From Rhodospirillaceae bacterium (GTDB taxonomy: Bacteria > Pseudomonadota > Alphaproteobacteria > UBA828), in contig PBVE01000003.1 of the NCBI GenBank assembly GCA_002728135.1, positions 47,487 to 83,742 on the forward strand: 36,256 nucleotides of DNA. Reading direction: 5' to 3'. Of the stretch, positions 34,366-36,256 are shown piece by piece (the first letter of the stretch is position 1; each line of letters opens with the position of its first letter). The position numbers and the translations under genes were made by a program. The notes beneath the pieces are model-generated. The model worked only from the letters and a program-made list of their open reading frames with translations, was not told where the DNA came from and did not search any database.

Positions 34366-35442
34366 CTAAACATAATTAGCAAAAAATTTATTTACTTCAG
34401 TTCGAGCATTTTTTGTCCATTCATCAAGCTTCTTTTGTTCTTCGAAATCTAGGTTCTTCCAACGTGGTTGCAGTTTTTGCGGTAAAACAACTGCTTTGTT
34501 GAGCCAATCCTTCTGAGGGTCGACATTTAAAAAGTTTGCTAATGTAGTTAGTTGGGGTTTTGGATCTTTGACAAGACTTTCATAGCATAGATAGTGTCGA
34601 TGACTATTCGGTATTTTTTTAAATTCAGCTAAACCCTTTATTGTCATTTCACTCCAAAAATTTGCACAATCTTTTAATGGTGGTGGATTTTTAAGCATCC
34701 ATTGGGCGGGCCATTTCGAAATAAAGAAGTTTTGATTATTTGGGAATTCAGCAAATAATTTATATTTTTTACTTCGGCCCATTGGGCTGTCTAAATTAAG
34801 TGGGTTAACACCGAGTTTTCGTAATTTTGACCAGATCCAAATTATTGCGCGAGCAGGTTTAAATGATTGTAAGGATAGCGAAACGTCACGACCATCCCTA
34901 TACATCATTATAAATTTTGCCCTTGGAAAAAGTTGCGGAAGGATTCTGGCATACATAAGACTCATACCACTTCTTTCTACCCAAATATTTCCACCACATA
35001 AATTTTTTAAGTTTTCGAAAAACATTACATGGTGATCTTGCCTAGATTGCATTGGTTGGTTGGGGACAGTATTTGACAACTGGTCAAACAGTTTGTCTGG
35101 ATTATTACTTAAATGTGGCAAGGTAATTTTGAGTATTGGTGGAACATCACCAATCGCGAAACGGCCTACATCAGATTGATATAGAAACTCACCTGGCATA
35201 GTATCACGAGATATCATTATGCGAACTATTGGTGAAGATTTGGATAGTCTTTGCCAATAGTCACTACCTGTGAGGCTACCCTGAAGGAGACAATCTAAGG
35301 CATGTGATGCAAAAAACTCTGATATACTGAGTATGTCTGGATGTAAGTTTATAATATCAGAAACTAGTGTTGAGCCGCAGCGTGCAGGCCCCATTACAAA
35401 TGCACCATCTTGTCCAAGTTTATTTATTTTTTTATTTGACAT
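34366..35442 (-). CDS. Sulfotransferase family protein
   Basis: 358 aa, probably cytoplasmic. The PAPS 5'-phosphosulfate loop is GPARCGSTL (18-26). The 3'-phosphate motif is MYRDGRDVSLSLQSF (about 180-194). Other expected motifs are the acceptor-side region near FMNLK-like helices and the C-terminal CYESLVKDP with W near the end. Family members sulfate sugars, lipids or steroids using PAPS; the acceptor cannot be read from sequence. It is convergent with the carbamoylase gene (36 nt apart). The ATG lacks a good ribosome site. Confidence 0.87.
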   Translation of the reverse strand: MSNKKINKLGQDGAFVMGPARCGSTLVSDIINLHPDILSISEFFASHALDCLLQGSLTGSDYWQRLSKSSPIVRIMISRDTMPGEFLYQSDVGRFAIGDVPPILKITLPHLSNNPDKLFDQLSNTVPNQPMQSRQDHHVMFFENLKNLCGGNIWVERSGMSLMYARILPQLFPRAKFIMMYRDGRDVSLSLQSFKPARAIIWIWSKLRKLGVNPLNLDSPMGRSKKYKLFAEFPNNQNFFISKWPAQWMLKNPPPLKDCANFWSEMTIKGLAEFKKIPNSHRHYLCYESLVKDPKPQLTTLANFLNVDPQKDWLNKAVVLPQKLQPRWKNLDFEEQKKLDEWTKNARTEVNKFFANYV

Positions 35443-35524
35443 TGTAATTGAAGATTTTTTTGTTTTGATGAAAAAATGAATACGTTGGCAAAGAGTTTGG
35501 CAAGTAAAGGGTTAATTAGAAAAA

Positions 35525-36256
35525 TTAAAAATCATTATCTTGTGCTTTGGCAGGTTTGATATCATTAAAAAAGGCTCTTGCCGATACTTGTTCTCTGTAT
35601 TGAATCTTTAAGTCAGTCTGCCATTTATTTTCACCCTTCTCAACTTTGACAATTTCTAGCACTACTTTTCCTTTTTCATAAATTACATAAAGGCTATTCT
35701 TTTTTCCTTTTTCAAATTCCTTAAGATCTTGCCTTGAAAAAGAAAAATCTAACTTATATTTATTTTCTAAAATATTACGGTATTTATGGTAGATATTTAA
35801 AGGTTTTTCTCTTGAGAATGTATCGTCTAATTCATTCCTAAAATTCATACCTACTAGTGTGCCTAAGTCGATAACCAATCTCGATAAATATTTCTGACCA
35901 GAGTTTTTTTTCTGCATGAAATATAAATCGAATTTCATATTATCCAATCCATAGCATTCTAAATCAAAAAATGGAGGGATATCATTTCTATCAAAGTTTA
36001 TTTTGTCAGAAGTCCAAGTTCTTCTACAAACGCCTAGTTCTGTGATACTCTGTGAAGTTAATCCAGTTTTGAGTTCTTTGAACCCAAAAGCTTTTATTGT
36101 TTGCACCTGTTCTCTTTCCTCAGCTTCTTTTTTCTCCTGGGCTATGCGTGCCTGTTCTCTTTCCTCAGCTTCTTTTTTTTCCTGAGCTATGCGTGCCTGT
36201 TCTCTTTCCTCAGCTTCTTTTTTCTCCTGGGCTATGCGTGCCTGTTCTCTTTCCTC
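35525..36256 (-). CDS. Partial protein with 15-residue charged tandem repeats, 5' end outside the window
   Basis: The frame is open from the right edge of the window to the stop at 35525, giving at least 243 residues; the start is not in view. The first 50 residues are repeats of EREQARIAQEKKEAE, predicted to be a long charged alpha helix as in TolA-like or filament proteins. A globular region of about 190 residues follows (contains GVCRRTW, DLECYGLDN and YLSRLVIDLGTLVG), ending at the C-terminus KAQDNDF. I do not recognise that domain. A GTG at 36106 is in frame but is not the likely start, because the repeat frame continues upstream. Confidence 0.82.
   Translation of the reverse strand, partial: EEREQARIAQEKKEAEEREQARIAQEKKEAEEREQARIAQEKKEAEEREQVQTIKAFGFKELKTGLTSQSITELGVCRRTWTSDKINFDRNDIPPFFDLECYGLDNMKFDLYFMQKKNSGQKYLSRLVIDLGTLVGMNFRNELDDTFSREKPLNIYHKYRNILENKYKLDFSFSRQDLKEFEKGKKNSLYVIYEKGKVVLEIVKVEKGENKWQTDLKIQYREQVSARAFFNDIKPAKAQDNDF
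36106..36256 (-). repeat. 45-bp tandem repeat, three full copies plus a partial
   Basis: Units at 36106-36150, 36151-36195 and 36196-36240, then the first 16 bases of a fourth up to the window end. The middle unit differs from the first at two positions and both changes are synonymous (GAG/GAA and GCC/GCT). Each unit encodes the 15 residues EREQARIAQEKKEAE on the minus strand. The total copy number is unknown because the window ends inside the array. Confidence 0.92.

Noticed and set aside
36106-36106. GTG at 36106 as the start of the last gene
   Set aside because: The same frame continues upstream through the repeats to the window edge with coding character.
36106-36256. 45-bp repeats as a possible CRISPR array
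   Set aside because: The units are directly adjacent with no spacers and stay in one coding frame.

Overview
The window looks like a chromosomal segment of a Gram-negative, visibly AT-rich alphaproteobacterium, possibly a marine oligotroph. The organism assignment is an inference. It rests on the cysteine desulfurase/ferredoxin/mnmA set, the elongator tRNA-Met with a G1-U72 end, a second-type urease resembling the ure-2 loci I recall from Brucella, and the many small-molecule catabolic genes. No phage, transposase, integrase, CRISPR or rRNA was seen. Both ends are cut: the last gene (minus strand) runs off the right edge.

Region 1 (1-3.7 kb, plus strand) is a sulfur and tRNA-modification block: cysteine desulfurase, 2Fe-2S ferredoxin, TenA-type thiaminase II, MnmA tRNA 2-thiouridylase, then a promoter and an elongator tRNA-Met. 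Region 2 (3.8-14.3 kb) is a urea island. urtABCDE (import) runs leftward and ureABCEFGD (urease plus nickel-insertion chaperones) runs rightward, from a shared 228-nt intergenic region. Urea taken up by the ABC transporter would be split to ammonia and CO2. The urease is divergent: UreB has extra N- and C-terminal segments and UreC has an altered loop at the first metal-ligand pair, yet every recognisable active-site residue is kept.

Region 3 (14.3-17.6 kb) has a near-perfect Fur box in front of an unrecognised cysteine-containing protein and a Prx5-type peroxiredoxin. A 612-nt AT-rich gap with a perfect 14-bp hairpin follows, then a DUF2130-type nuclease-like coiled-coil protein. Region 4 (17.6-22.4 kb) is an apparent operon of acyl-CoA ligase, CaiB/racemase family protein, second acyl-CoA ligase and VOC protein. 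Region 5 (22.4-25.1 kb, minus) pairs an aldehyde:ferredoxin oxidoreductase family enzyme with an unrecognised cysteine-rich protein.

Region 6 (25.3-29.9 kb) holds YtoQ, a transketolase/AceE-like thiamine diphosphate enzyme, a CopD-like membrane protein and a class III (glutathione-dependent formaldehyde) alcohol dehydrogenase. Region 7 (30.2-34.3 kb, plus) is a probable catabolic operon: RraA-like lyase, VOC protein, zinc MDR dehydrogenase, phytanoyl-CoA-dioxygenase-like oxygenase and a D-carbamoylase-like amidohydrolase. Region 8 (34.4-36.3 kb, minus) has a sulfotransferase and the C-terminal part of a protein with 15-residue tandem repeats.

The best candidates for something undescribed are the Fur-box orphan plus peroxiredoxin pair, the AOR plus cysteine-rich partner, and the five-gene RraA-to-carbamoylase operon. 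All functional links are inferred from sequence and context alone.
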